DNA of 64,000 bases from Diplolepis rosae (Eukaryota; Arthropoda; Insecta; Hymenoptera; Diplolepididae). The notes beneath the pieces were generated by a model. It saw only the letters and a program-made list of their open reading frames with translations, was not told where the DNA came from and did not search any database. Each line of letters opens with the position of its first letter. The stretch's first letter is position 1. The position numbers and the translations under genes were made by a program. Of the stretch, positions 23,853 to 39,125 are shown one piece after another. The DNA is taken from NCBI GenBank assembly GCA_030998225.1, contig JAPYXD010000737.1:1984001-2048000 (forward strand). The letters run 5' to 3'.

Positions 23853-25199
23853 ATAACTTTATTATAAATTGAATTTTGTATTACAGATCTTATTATAAAT
23901 TTGTATGATTGTTCAATTATAAATTTGAATTTTATGAAAAAAATACGTGTTGAATTATAAATGTGAATTGGAATACGATTCCATTTGGAATTATAAAATT
24001 TTTATGACAAAATTAATTCTTTCTTCAAAAAATTAATTTCGTTTATATTTTTGAAAATTATGCAAATAGAATTAAACTTTGATCGAATTGGGACATTTAA
24101 ACAGTTGTAATTTTAATAATTCCCACAAAATTTTAAAAATAATATTGTACTTCGAAGAACAAAATAAAATCTATTTACATTTTAAGATATCGATATTTTA
24201 TTATATTCAGGAGACGAACAATAATTATTCCGGTTTTTTTTTCTAACAGAAAAAACTTCTCGGATTTCATTAAATGTAAATTTTAATAAATTAAGATTTT
24301 TAAGTCTATCTAGATTTTTTATGAAAACCATAATATTCAATGAAATTCAAGGACGCTTCACAAAATCATTAAAAAGAAAGGACGACTGAAAACCCTTCAA
24401 CGGCCCGCTAGCCTTCAAATGTAGTCCTTTGATAGTAAAGAATTTCTTTCCAGAGTTCAAAGAAATCGTTTATTGGTAATAACTATTTTCGTTCTGCACT
24501 TTACACATGAGTTTTTTAACAGTGAAACGATTCTGTTGATAGACAAAAGAAATCTGCTTAATTTCAATGGATGCATTTTGAAAGGGACGTAATTTCACTA
24601 TCAATAAACTTTATTTTAGAGTGTATTATACTGATCCTTCAGCAACAAACAATATGTTTTTTTAAACAATGACATTTTTAGCAAAAATTTACATAAAAAC
24701 TTTCAAATACTTTCTGGTTCTTAATATATTAACCTCATTTTCTATGTTTTCGTAAAAAAAACTCCTAAGCTATGTTTTCTCCTTTTTCTCTCTTTTTTAA
24801 TTGATTCTCAAAAAGTTGGTGTATTTTTTATTATATAAATAACTAATTTCTTTTTTAACAAATCCCTTTTATAATAAATAATTTTATATCCTTATACTAT
24901 TGAAAGGCTCAATTTTTCAATTCAACGAATCATTCGCACCATTATGATTTTTTATTTTTCCAGTAAAACTTCGCCACATACAAGAACAGTTATAATGCAA
25001 AATTGTTCATTCGAAAAAGATCGAAATTTCAATTCAAATGTCTTTCTAAACGATTTGTATTTTTCGGTCTGATTAAAAAAAAAATACTAATATTATTATC
25101 CATACTATGAGAGATATGACAAAAATATCAACAAATTTTTCAGCAATTATTATAAAATTTATTTTTTTCAAACAAAAGTGTTTTTATAAATATAAATTA
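23853..25199. other. A+T-rich DNA without recognised features
   Basis: Follows the right target duplication of the foldback transposon. No convincing frame, RNA gene or repeat-family match was seen. It may be intronic to the MELK-like gene, whose first exon lies at 30086-30229 on the minus strand. Confidence 0.4.
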
Positions 25200-25409
25200 A
25201 TTTAAAACTCTAAATCACACTAAGTATAAGAATCGCAGTTAGCAAAAGAGTGGGGAAGCAGCCGGCAGCGGGAAAGAGACGAAAACCGAGAATCGACACT
25301 TAAAGAACGGCTTCTTGCACATCTGGCAACGTTGCATCGCATACCAGTGAGCGCAGAACGTGGTAGTTGGTGGCTGCCACCACGCTCCCATATGAGTGCA
25401 CACATCATC
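25200..25409. repeat. Fragment of the 51518-55528 element family
   Basis: G+C-rich patch with 'ccaccacgctcccata' followed by 'gcacacatcatcaat'. It resembles the termini at about 51550-51590 and 55460-55500 at reduced identity. Confidence 0.4.
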
Positions 25410-27018
25410 AATCAAAAATTGCAGATCTTTTTAAAAAGAAAATCTTTGCATTCTTTACGTTTCTTCGTATTTCACATATTATTGTTAAAAAAAGTTGAAT
25501 TTTGGATTTTCAATAGTATTATTGACATTAAAAAGAAAAATATACATCGTATGAAAAATGTTGCAATTCAAATTTGTAGATCTTAATGTAGAAAAAAATT
25601 TTGTATAATAACTTTTTTTCATATCTCGTATAATTTAACTGGAAAATGGAATTTTGATATTGACTTTTTTCAAGTTTTAATATGCTGTGAGATTTTTAAT
25701 TTTGGTTTAATCAAAGAATGTTATAAAGATAATTTGTAGAGATTTATGAGAACTATCAAAAACCAGTATTAGAATTTTTGACTTTTTCAAAAAAACAAAA
25801 AATGGTTCGTTTCAGTTAGATTTACAAATTTTGTCTGACATAGTTTCTGATGAAAGGTATATTTTCCATTTTAATTTGAAAAAATACAATTAAAATTCAG
25901 AAATTCTGATATTTAAACAAAATCTGTGACATACGAAAAAAAAGTTCAAATAGGAAAATCTTAGCCTAAATGAGGTCTACAAATTCTCAGCAGGAGAATT
26001 TTCGACAAGATTAAAATAATTCATTTTCTTCCAAATCACTTAAAAACAAATAACAATCGTAGATTTTATTTAAGGAAACGATTTTGCAGAACAACGCTTA
26101 TTTCGTATCTCACATATTTTGGTGAAAAAAATCGAATTTTTTTAATATTAAAAATCAAAACATAAAATATACATCCTGTCCCGAAATGTCTTAATGAGAA
26201 TTTGTAGACCTCATTTAGGAAAACAATTTTCCATCTAAACGTTTTTTTTGTATCTCACATATTTTGTCTAAAAAATGGAATTTTTGAATTTTAATCGTAT
26301 TTTTGGAATTGAAACGAAAAATATATCTTTTATCAAAAAATGTGTAAGACAAAATTTGTAGATCTTTTTGAAACGAACAACTTTGTATTCTTACGTTTTT
26401 TTGGTATTTCGAATATTATTGTTAAAAAATTGAATTTTGGATTTTCAATAGTTTTTTTTTAATTAAAAAGAAAAATATGCATCTTATGAAAAAATGTTAC
26501 AATTCAAATTTGTAGGTCTTTATTTGTTCAATAATATTGTATCATAACGTTTTTTCGTATCTCGTATAATTTAACTGGAAAATGGAATTTTGATATTGAC
26601 TTTTTTCGAATTTGAATATGCTGTAACATTTCTAATTTTGATTTAATCAAAAAATGTTATCGGGATAATTTTTAGAGATTTATGAGCACTATCTAAAACC
26701 AGTATTGAAATTTTTGATTTTTTCAAAAAATTATTTTCAAAAACACAAAAGTAGTGCTCAATCCCTCAATTTTGATTGGATGTGGCTGGTTAACGAACTT
26801 TTCCTTACTTTCTCGGCTCCGATAAAGTGTACCAAAGCTCAATTCAATCTGATAATTCTATCGAGAGTTATGCCGCACACGACCTACTACAGACAGACAG
26901 ACACTTTCGTAAAAACCCTTTTTTCTGACTCAGGGGGTCTCAAAACGTAAAGATTTGATGAAAATTTCGAAAGTCATTTTTCACATAAAACCAATACCTT
27001 CTCATCCATAATGAGAAT
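25410..27018 (-). mobile_element. Interspersed repeat family A, rearranged copy
   Basis: Minus-oriented family A sequence with two overlapping partial copies of the A+T-rich body and an intact terminal part (the 'gattggatgtggctgg' section, the (gaca)n block, ending 'atgagaat'). The frame at 26705-26950 repeats the one in the other copies and is not a gene. Confidence 0.65.
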
Positions 27019-27212
27019 GTAAAAATTGATAACTTTGAGTGAGTTGATATTATAGTATTTTTTTGCATTGCGCAAACAAAAGAAAAGTAAGCAGACGGTT
27101 CGCAAAGTCTTTTCTCATATCTCAAAATATTAATGTAAAATAGTCCTTATTTTACGAGAAAATATTGCTGGAAAAATTTAATTTGCTATAACTTATTGTT
27201 TCAGTTACTTAA

Positions 27213-27411
27213 GGGCATGTCATTGGCGAGACTTGTTCCAAAACTTTCCGTGCTTCCCATTCTTAAATTAATAACTCAAATTTTCTATAGAATATAAACA
27301 TACCTTGATCTTTCTTTTACGTTTATATGCGATAGAAAATCGATTTGAGTTATTCATTTAAGAATGGGAAGAACGAAAAGTATTGGATAAAGTGACGTCA
27401 ATGACATGCCC
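27213..27411. mobile_element. ~200-bp MITE with GGGCATGTCATTG ends
   Basis: Inverted ends GGGCATGTCATTGGCG and TCAATGACATGCCC flank about 200 bp. The inner arms are also inverted ('taataactcaaattttct' and its complement). TTAA on the left (27209-27212) and TTAC on the right suggest a TTAA target (piggyBac-like), not proven. Confidence 0.55.
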
Positions 27412-27419
27412 TTACGTTT

Positions 27420-30456
<3,037 letters not shown>

Positions 30457-30637
30457 GTTTTAAGCATGGAGACTATTAGATATAGGCACCGTGCGAAGTC
30501 ATGGTAGGGAGAGTTAAATCGACGCCAGCGCACGCAGTGGATAATTAAGGCGTTAAAGGAGGCTGTTTTATATTTCCGAGCAATCAAAATACATGTGCAA
30601 ATCTAAATTTTGTTTTAATTAAAAAAATATAGCTGAA

Positions 30638-30811
30638 ATGAGCCACCGAAGTTGTTGTGTTGTGAATTGTTAAAATACAAGCAGGAAAAGTGAGTGTAAA
30701 TTTTATAAATTTCCAACGTCTAAATGGAAAATAAATCAAAGGAATAAGTGGGTACTGTAGGGTGTTGCATTAACTGATGCTTGTCGAATTATACGAGATT
30801 TTATTAAATAA
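30638..30811 (+). pseudogene. Broken THAP zinc-finger domain (P-like transposase relic)
   Basis: From ATG 30638 the frame reads MSHRSCCVVNC, a stop (30671-30673), then KSECKFYKFP...KWKINQRNKW, a stop (30758-30760), then ALTDAC. The CCV--C start, F-Y-K-FP and W positions are those of a THAP domain, the DNA-binding module of P-element transposases. In-frame stops show it is dead. The rest of the transposase is not recognisable. Confidence 0.6.
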
Positions 30812-31076
30812 CTTTCATTATTTCTACGGAACTCTTGGACATCTCGTACGTGTTCTGCCAGAACGAGATTTTTACCTTTAATTTTCGTTTGTGGTTGAAA
30901 TTCTATTGTATGTTTAATTGATTGAAAACCTGTTTTAATAATTATATCCATGATGAATTTGAGTCTGAAAATAAACAATTAATATTTATTTACTCAACAA
31001 GTACCTAAAAGTGTCATCATGAAATTAAAATTTAATTCTTTATTATTTTTTTAGTCTGTTTTGATCTGTCATTAAC

Positions 31077-31747
31077 TTAAGGTAGTCGTCATGCCAAAAA
31101 ACAGTCTCTGGAAAAAGAAGTTTTTCTATGATTTCAAGACTGAGAATTATATCATCAGCCGTGACATATGTAAGAAAAGACTCTTTTTAATGACAAAATT
31201 TAAAAATTACGAAAAATAATATTTTAATAATGTTTTTTATAATAGGATATTTCTTTACTATCGCTTCTTACCAATTTTTTGAAAATGATTGAAGTTTCTT
31301 AAATCATAGCTTATTTTTTCGGGGGAAATATTCTCTACAACTTAACCGTTTCCAATTTTTGAAAATAAATCAATTATTATCAAATACAGCAATTTGTTTA
31401 TAAAAATTTTGCTTTGAAAAATTGATTTTTAATTATTTCAGTCATTAAAGAATTTATTTTCAAAAATTGGAAACGGTCAAGTTGTAGAGAATATTTTCCC
31501 CGAAAAAATAAGCAATGATCTAAGAAACTTCAATCATTTTTAAAAAATTGGTAAGAAGCAATAGTAAGGAAAAATCCTATTACAAAAAACATTATTAAAA
31601 AATTATTTTTCGTAATTTTTAAATTTTTTCATTAAAAAGAGTGTCTTTCCTTACATATGACACGGCTGATGATATAATTTCCAGTTTTGAAATCATAGAA
31701 AAACTTCTTTTTCCAGAGACTGATTTTTGGCACGACAACTACCTTAA
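31077..31747. mobile_element. ~670-bp palindromic element
   Basis: Almost the whole segment is one inverted repeat: TTAAGGTAGTCGTCATGCC at the left and its complement at the right, meeting near 31400. Internal parts ('tacaacttaaccgtttcca') are shared with the palindromes at about 33120-33690 and 47960-48545, so these form one family. The open frame at 31641-31856 is incidental. Confidence 0.65.
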
Positions 31748-31997
31748 CCTTATATTTACTGGTTTCTATATCATTATTATTATGGAAAATACTTACTTTT
31801 TACTGCTGATTTCACACAAATACTTCACAAGGAAAAACAATCGAATTTTAAAGTGAATCAAATTGTTTTTTTGTTTGTTTTTTTATTGATAATAAACATT
31901 TTTATAACTAAGTCCCATTATAATACATTGTAAAAGTTCTCGAACAGCCTCCTTTAGTACACTCATGCTATGGCGCTGCAGTCACGCACGGTGCCTA

Positions 31998-32265
31998 TAA
32001 GGAGACCAATCTGCATATATCCATTCCCGAAATGAAGTTCTGCCAAGTACATAGTTACAAAACTTCCCGATGAGGGCATGTTTGTTCCCTGGGTGCAAAA
32101 TGGCGATGTCTAATACGCTAATACACGATGCTTATAAACCGTGGATGCTGCCATTTTGCACCCAGGGAACACACGTGCCCTCATCAGGACGTTTCCTAAC
32201 TAAGTACTTGGCAGAACATCTTTTCGTGTTTTGTGAAGTACGGCCATAAGAGATTGGTCTCCTTA
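31998..32265. mobile_element. TA-flanked palindromic MITE
   Basis: Inverted ends TAAGGAGACCAATCT / AGATTGGTCTCCTTA and a long inner hairpin ('ttctgccaagtac', 'gggtgcaaaatggc' and complements), with TA on each side (31996-31997, 32266-32267). It splits the right terminal repeat of the P-like element; the left terminal repeat shows the uninterrupted site. Confidence 0.7.
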
Positions 32266-33119
32266 TATCTAGTCTCCATGGTTTTAAGGTTTTAGAAGCA
32301 TCAACCAAATTACGTTTACGAAAAAATGGTGTCGCCAGAGATGAGTTGGGAGATTGCTAAAGTAATGTATTTAATTTCGAGTGATTTTCCGCAGCGCGCC
32401 CTATTGCGAAATGCTCTTGGGAACTAAAATGAAAGGTTCATGCTACTACTTGAAGGGTAAAACAGAGCTACTGTTTATCACTTTTGCAGCGCCCCCAATT
32501 GCGTACAGCTTTTACGGATCTTTTTCGAACTAAAATTAAAGGTCCGCGCTGTTATAATAATATGTGGGGGCACACACAATGAAGCGCGTCATGTCAGTGT
32601 ATCCCCACTAACTCGCTTCGATTTCACGCTGTCTGTTGTCGAGTTAAAATCAGAAATTGTATTTTTCTCGACTTCATGCAAAGGAGGCGCGAAATAGACG
32701 CAGAATTCAAAATTACGGAATATAACATTAAAAAAATTACACTTTTTTTCTATATACTTTGAAAAATATTGATCTGAAATAAGTATCTAAAAGATTTTGT
32801 GAAATTATAAGATGATTTAAATACTTGAAAAATAATTTTTTAATGAAATTTAAAGTCAATAAATGCTTAAAGATTCGAAACAAAATATCGATTTCAGCAT
32901 TTTTTCTTTAAATTATGTAGAGAATATTTTATAATAAGATACAATTCAAGATGAAATACAAGTTTCAAAAATGAAGGGTTTGAACATTTTTATAATAGGT
33001 AACATCTTTGGTATGAAAATTTCGATAAATAAATGTAAATGAAGTTTTTGCTGATTTCAGGTAGTTCATCCACAAAAATTAGACTTCAGGCAAAAATAGA
33101 TACATTTTTTTTCAAGAAT

Positions 33120-33690
33120 AGCAATATTATTATTGAAGAGATCATTTGGAAGAAAAGAGATTAGTTTCCACGAAAAAAAATTAAAACATAAAAAAATAAT
33201 GCATTTAACAAATTTTATTTTTACCCGGACTAGTTTTCTTATCGCTTCATACCAAATTTTAGAAAATGATGTGATTTTGTGAAATCACTGATAATTTTTT
33301 TAAGAAAAAGGCTTTCTACAACTTAACCGTTTCCATTTTTTGGAAATTATAATAAATTCTTTAATGGCTAAAAGCATTAGAAATAAAATTTCCAAAACAA
33401 AATTCTTGTAAAAAAATTACTGAATTTGGTAAAAACTTATTCATTTTAGAAATATGGAAACGGCTAGGTTGTATTAGGTCTTTTTCCTGAAAAAACGATT
33501 CTTGATTTATTTGACTCACATCATTTTTTTTTTAATTTGGTTTGAAGCGATAAGGAAAAAAGTCGGGGTAAAAATAAAATTTGTTAAATTTATTTTTTCC
33601 TATGCTTCAAATATTTTTCTTGGAAATTAATCTCTTTTCTTTGAAATGATCTCTTCAATAATAATTTTTCTATTTTTGGAAGCAAAATTA
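33120..33690. repeat. Palindromic interior block of the hAT-like elements
   Basis: Inverted arms ('attgaagagatcattt', 'agaaaagagattagtttcc' and complements) meet near 33400. The same block, at about 97 percent identity by eye, is at 47960-48545 in hAT-like element 2. Confidence 0.6.
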
Positions 33691-33700
33691 TCTTTTTTAC

Positions 33701-34753
33701 ATTCTCATCATGGATGAGAAGGTATTGGTTTTATGTGAAAAATGACTTTCGAAATTTTCATCAAATCTTTACGTTTTGAGATCCCCTGAGTCAGAAAAAA
33801 TGGTTTTTACGAAAGTGTCTGTCTGTCTGTCTGTCTGTAGTAGGTTGTGTGCGGCATAACTCTCGATAGAATTATCAGATTGAATTGAGCTTTGGTACAC
33901 TTTATCGGAGCCGAAAAAGTAAGGACAAGTTCGTTAACCAGCCACATCCAATCAAAATTGAGGGATGGAGCACTACTTTTGTGTTGAATTATAACATTTT
34001 TTCATAAGATGCATATTTTTCTTTTTAAGTAAAAAAAAACTATTGAAAATCCAAAATTCAATTTTTTAACAATAATATTGGAAATACCAAAAAAACGTAA
34101 GAATACAAAGTTGTTCGTTTCAAAAAGATCTACAAATTTTGTCTGGCACAGTTTCTGATAAAAGATATATTTTTCGTTTCAATTCCAAAAAATACGATAA
34201 AAATGAAAAAATTCCATTTTTTAGACAAAATATGTGAGATGCAAAAAAAACATTTAGATGGAAAATTGTTAGCCTAAATGAGGTCTACAAATTCTGATAA
34301 AGAAATTTCGGGACAGGATGTATATTTTATGTTTTGATTTTTAATATTGAAAAAATTCGATATTTTTCACCAAAATATGTGAGATACGAAATAAGCGTTG
34401 TTCTGCAAAATCGTTTCCTTAAATAAAGTCTACGATTGTTTTTCCTTTTTAGATATGTGGAAGAAAGTAAATTCTTTTAATCATGTAATTTATTAAAAAG
34501 TTATACTGAAATTTATACAGAAAATCGAGCGCGAAGCGCGAGTGTCATGATGAGAATGTGTTCCTTAAGGCCGATAGAGCCTTAAGTAAATTGAATTTCC
34601 TGTTTCATTTAAAAAAAATATAAGAAATAAACTTAAATGTATGCGAAGAGCACAAGACCGAGCGCGAAGCGCGACGATCGAATCGCGTGCCCTAGGCGCG
34701 CTCAAACTCGCGAGCGAAGCGCGCGATGAGAATGTGCCCGCGAAGCGGGCAGA
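33701..34753 (+). mobile_element. Interspersed repeat family A, intact 1053-bp copy with 8-bp TSD
   Basis: Begins ATTCTCATCATGGATGAG and ends with the hairpin GCCCGCGAAGCGGGC followed by AGA. It is flanked by TTTTTTAC on both sides (33693-33700, 34754-34761). The related hAT-like element 2 shows the empty site ('tttttttacctaag', about 48547). This defines both ends of family A and its taste for T-tracts. Internal landmarks: a (gtct)n run and 'cgcgaagcgcgag' G+C-rich palindromes. Non-coding. Confidence 0.8.
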
Positions 34754-35189
34754 TTTTTTACCTAAGACATATGGCAATTTCAATAGATGAATGTAAATGA
34801 AGTGTTTGCTGATTTAAGAAAATACATAACGATACCCACGTTCTAATATGTCGTATCCCACAAAATTTGAGAAATTGACTTTTTTTGAAAAATGGATTAA
34901 TAATAATGTTTTACAGCTTATATTAAAATCTTGTGAGTCAAATTGTTTATTTATTATTTTTAAATAAATAATCTAATATGTCGTATCCCACATGCCGATT
35001 TTCACGAATTCTAATATGTCGTATTCCACATCCATTGGTTAAGTCAGCGCCAGCGATGTGACAGTCAATTTTTATTTTGTGATTAGTCTTAAGTTTATTT
35101 TGAGAAATTATTTAATAAAATCAGTAAGAAGGTAATTACAAATAATATTTTTACAACTCCAATTAAATCTAGAGCATCCGCTGAAACCT

Positions 35190-35468
35190 TTGTTTGTAGA
35201 TCGCTTAAAAAAAACTAAAAGTAAATGGCAACAATTACAGGCATTAAAAAAAGTGTTGCTGAGAGATACACACTGCTTCTATGATAATATAAAATATATT
35301 GATGATACTGACTCTGATTCTGACCAATCTCCATCAATAAAAAATTTGGAAGCCGAGAGTAAAAATATAGTTAAGGTAACTGAAAAGACTAAGAGTAAGA
35401 AACGAAAAGCTAATCAAGTTAATCTTGGTGTTAAAAGCAAAGTACTACGTACTAATAATAGATTTTAA
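35190..35468 (+). pseudogene. Lys-rich coding relic inside the 34830-36271 element
   Basis: A 92-codon frame without its own ATG, following a possible acceptor 'aattaaatctag' (35161-35172). It encodes LKPLFVDRLKKTKSKW, an acidic patch DDTDSDSDQSP and Lys-rich NLS-like stretches. It ends in a stop, with similar composition continuing beyond. It may be the N-terminal part of a transposase; I do not recognise the family. Confidence 0.3.
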
Positions 35469-35748
35469 AAACCTGAAGATAATGATATTAATTATAAAAA
35501 AAATAGTGATAATACCAGACGAAAGAGGACAAGAAATTTTCAACAATCTTAGCAAGAAAATGTACCTGAAGTAAAAAAAAAAAAAAATTAAGAGTACTTA
35601 AAATGAAAAAAAAAATTGTATCTTGACATGTTCCTGCACATGTCCTTTGTTATATTGACCCACAGTGATATATCTGTGATATTTAATTTGGCATGGGGTC
35701 AGTTTAGTTCCAATTTGTTTATGTCGTAAAAAACATAAACATCAGAAA

Positions 35749-35789
35749 GGCAAACGTTTCGGCCACAAATGGGGGCCCTCTTCAGTGCC
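35749..35789 (-). ncRNA. Hammerhead-ribozyme-like motif
   Basis: Read on the minus strand: stem I GGCA/TGCC, core CTGAAGA, a G+C-rich stem II, then GAA, palindromic stem III ACGT and a T before the second stem I strand. All conserved hammerhead core positions (CUGANGA and GAA) are present. A self-complementary four-base stem III is what dimer-acting hammerheads of Penelope-like elements and retrozymes have. Stem II as drawn has a bulge (GG:CC, then CCA:TGG). Confidence 0.55.
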
Positions 35790-36156
35790 AACAATTTTAA
35801 TTTGCATTAAAAATAATAATTATAAACTAAACAAGCAAAACTCATGCAACTTAATATTTATTTTCTTTTTGTTTTTGTTTTTTGTTTTTTTTTGTTTTAT
35901 TCTTATAATAAATTTATTAATAAAATTAGAACATGCGAATAGACCCTCCAGCATCGTCCTCACACAGAAGTCCTCTCGTGTCCGATTCGTGGAAGATGTG
36001 AATCGCTGAACGCGCCACCTCAAAGGCACACAACCACAATTAATTATAAGAATAAAACAAAAAAAAAACAAAAACAAAAAGAAAATAAATATTAAGTTGC
36101 ATGAGTTTTGCTTGTTTAGTTTATAATTATTATTTTTAATGCAAATTAAAATTGTT

Positions 36157-36197
36157 GGCACTGAAGAGGGCCCCCATTTGTGGCCGAAACGTTTGCC
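36157..36197 (+). ncRNA. Hammerhead-ribozyme-like motif (inverted partner of 35749-35789)
   Basis: Same 41-nt sequence as the preceding motif but on the plus strand. The two sit in the arms of a ~550-bp palindrome (35700-36245). Confidence 0.55.
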
Positions 36198-36734
36198 TTT
36201 CTGATGTTTATGTTTTTTACGACATAAACAAATTGGAACTAAACTGACGACATATTAGAACGTGGGTATCGATAAATTATATGTGAATTTACACCTCAAA
36301 CTTTTCTTGATATGAAGCTAAGTCGACAAACGGATACTAAAAAATAAAATACATTGAATAAAATTTTTTGGAATTTAACATCTTTTACATGACAATTCGT
36401 ATATATATATAAACTACCATCGGAAATTACAGAGTGACCTGGAGTTTCAACTTTCGTCAAAGTGTTTTATTTTATAGAAAGATATTACAAAAAAAATTTT
36501 AATTTAGATTTAGATTTCAAAAGGTTTTTTCAGTATGTCTTCATAGTGATTTCTTAACCTAATCAAAATATTTTTAGAAATTCTTTTCTGGATTCTATCT
36601 TGGGGTTGAACAGAATTCAAAAAAGTCATGCAATTTTTAAAATATGTAGCTTCTTCAAGAAGTTTTTAAAAATCGATGTATATCATATTTTAATAAATTT
36701 AGAAATTTTTATCAAAATATTGATATGAGCATTA

Positions 36735-37245
36735 AGGTTTTGGTTTTATGTGAAAAATAATTTTCGGAATTTTCGTCAAATCTTTACGTTTTGAGATCCC
36801 CTGAGTCAGAAAAAACGGTTTTTACGAAAGTATGTCTGTCTGTCTGTCTGTCCGTCTGCAGTAGTAATAGGTCATATACTCGATAACTCTGGATAGAAAA
36901 AAATTGTCGGATTGAATTGAGCTTTTGCATACATTATCGCAGCTGAAAAAGTAAAGACAAGTTCGTTAACCAGCTACATCCGACAAAAATTGTCAAAATA
37001 GGAGCATTTTTTGTGTTTTGGAAAAAAACTTTATGAAAAAATCAAAAATTTTAAGACTGGTTTCTGATAATTCTCGTAAATCTCTACTAATTATCCTGAT
37101 AATATTTTGCAATTAAAATAAATTTAAGAAAGTTATAGTATATTAAAACTTGAAAAAAGTCAATATCCATTTTCCAGTTGAATTATACCAGATATGAATA
37201 AAAGTTATGATAAAAAGTGGTTTACTACATAAAGATCTACAAGAG
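36735..37245. repeat. Diverged family A-related block (shared by both hAT-like elements)
   Basis: Carries the 'tttacgttttgagatcccc' section, a (gtct)n run and 'tacattatcgcagctg'. It is related to, but clearly diverged from, family A. The same block is at about 49205-49745. Confidence 0.55.
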
Positions 37246-37416
37246 TAATAACTTTAAAGTGAGATGTTTGATGACATGTCTGCTATTATATTGACCCAAA
37301 ATTCACAGAATTTTTGTTAATTTCTCATTTTTTTGGCATTGGGTCAGCCTCTTTTTATTTTCTTCTATTAACATTATCAATGCTACTTACGATAAAAAAC
37401 GCAAAAAAAGAGAGAA

Positions 37417-37457
37417 GGCAAACGTTTCGGCCACATATGGGGGCCCTCTTCAGTGCC
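37417..37457 (-). ncRNA. Hammerhead-ribozyme-like motif, left arm of the Penelope-like remnant
   Basis: Same layout as 35749-35789 with stem II loop TATG instead of TTTG. Core and stem I are intact. Confidence 0.55.
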
Positions 37458-39125
37458 ATAAATTAAAAGATTAATTCAAAATTTTCGTAAAAGATAAAAA
37501 TGTAGAAGATAGTTAAAATAAGGATAATAATGAAACTCAAAAACTTATCTCATTGCTTGCAATTCAAAATGAAGAAGTCCAGTAAGCAACAACACGAATG
37601 GGAAAAAATATGTAGAATTCACTGTACCTATATAGAAAACCGGATAAAATGAACGAAAAACTTAGAAATTTGTAAACAACAGGCTAGAATTTTTGTTTGT
37701 TTTTTTTCCTTTATAAAGAACGGATGACCATTTCTTCGACCGTTATATTATTATATCATATATAGGTTTGGTTTCGTCGGTCTTAGGGTCAATAAAGCAA
37801 CATTAAAGAAAAATTATTGAATCAATTTATATCAATAAAAATATTAATATTTCAATAAATTGTAAGGCTGAAATTATGAATATTAATCGAATTTGCCATG
37901 GCATTATTTAACATATGATTTTCAAGTTTCTGTTCTCAAGCTTTAGCACGTTGGTGAATTTAATTCAATTTATCGTATCTTCGTCTCTCTATTCTACAGT
38001 TTGAGTTGCTTCATCGGATTGTACTTACACACCGTATTATAATGTAATTTTAAATTATTGAAGCCCTCAATCTTTGAGGCTTTAATTTTAATAACATTTT
38101 CAAGAATAAGATTGAATCATCATGTGTGCTTTCGTTTTTTTGTAATTTATGTAAGTACTTATTTATTATATCAACACAACATATAAAATAGTTCTCTTTG
38201 GAAAAAGAAATTTGATGGTAAATTGATTTGTTCAATTTTTAGTGACATATATATTCCTTGAAAAAGACCCGCAGTGAGGTTGAAACATAGGAGAATTTTT
38301 GACCAAATATAATGAAGGAGTTTTAATTTAATAATAAATTCAAATGTGATAATTAATATCACGAATATTCAAGTTGCATTTTTATTAATTTTTAAAGATA
38401 AATTTATTATCATTTTTCCAAAACATCTCAGAATAAATCTGAATGTGAAAATAAACAACTTTCAATTTTTTTAAATATGGAGTAAAATTACATATATGGA
38501 TATTATAATATTTTATCTTTATGTAACGTCTTGCTTGCAAATTCAGTGTAAAATGGATTGTCCGTGAAGCCTATATACAAAATCGTTTTCTTGAAAAATA
38601 AACGCCTTCGTCCACTCGTGAAAATCATCATAAACGTCTCGAATTTCTTAACTAAGTACAGGACAATAGTCTTCTTCAAGGAGGAAAAGAACCTCTCAGG
38701 ATTGCTTATAGGAGAAAAATTTTCGGTCAGCAAAGCCACATGTCCCGAGTCGGTTTTTAAAACAGTTCAGATCATTCTGTGAGAGACGCCGGTTTTAAAG
38801 TCTTCACGAGAAGTTTTCATTAATGTAAAACTTGTTCGCGTTTTGCCATTGTGAACCAATTTGGCATCATTCATTAATAATAAACATTTTTTGAAAAAAA
38901 TTCCGGTCGGTTCGTGTGCAAAATTTGTTATGTTTTTTAATTTATCCGGTTTTTTATTCATAGTGAACTTCACGTAATTTTTCAATTCGTGATGCTGCAT
39001 ACTGGACTACTTCATTTTGAATTGCAAGCTATGTGATAAGTTTTTAATTTTTATTATAATTCTTTTTTGATTATCTTCTATATTGTAATTCTTTACATAA
39101 ATTTTGAATTAATCTTTGAATTTAT

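Larger units (their letters stand above)
30465..32280. mobile_element. P-like DNA transposon remnant (8-bp TSD GTTTTAAG)
   Basis: Ends CATGGAGACTA...ATATAGGCACCGTGCG (30465-30497) and their complement (31974-31997 plus 32266-32280, split by a MITE) are inverted. They are flanked by a perfect 8-bp repeat GTTTTAAG (30457-30464, 32281-32288). CATG-type ends, an 8-bp duplication and an internal THAP relic together fit the P superfamily. The element is too short (1.8 kb including insertions) and too broken to be autonomous. Confidence 0.7.
34830..36271. mobile_element. 1.4-kb TIR element with 4-bp duplication (ATAA)
   Basis: Inverted ends CGATACCCACGTTCTAAT; ATAA lies on each side (34826-34829, 36272-36275), and hAT-like element 2 has the single site ('acataaattatatg', about 48594). 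The terminal motif TCTAATATGTCGTAT is repeated directly near 34841, 34971 and 35009, like transposase-binding sites. It contains a short coding relic (35190-35468) and a nested hammerhead-bearing palindrome (about 35640-36245). Superfamily uncertain. Confidence 0.6.

Noticed and set aside
35785..36161. Overlapping plus and minus frames with the same N-terminal peptide
   Set aside because: They are mirror images produced by the 35700-36245 palindrome, not genes.
38248..38290. Second hammerhead-like pattern (CTTGAAAAAGACC...GGTTGAAACAT)
   Set aside because: The core does not match CUGANGA and stem I is absent; too degenerate to call.
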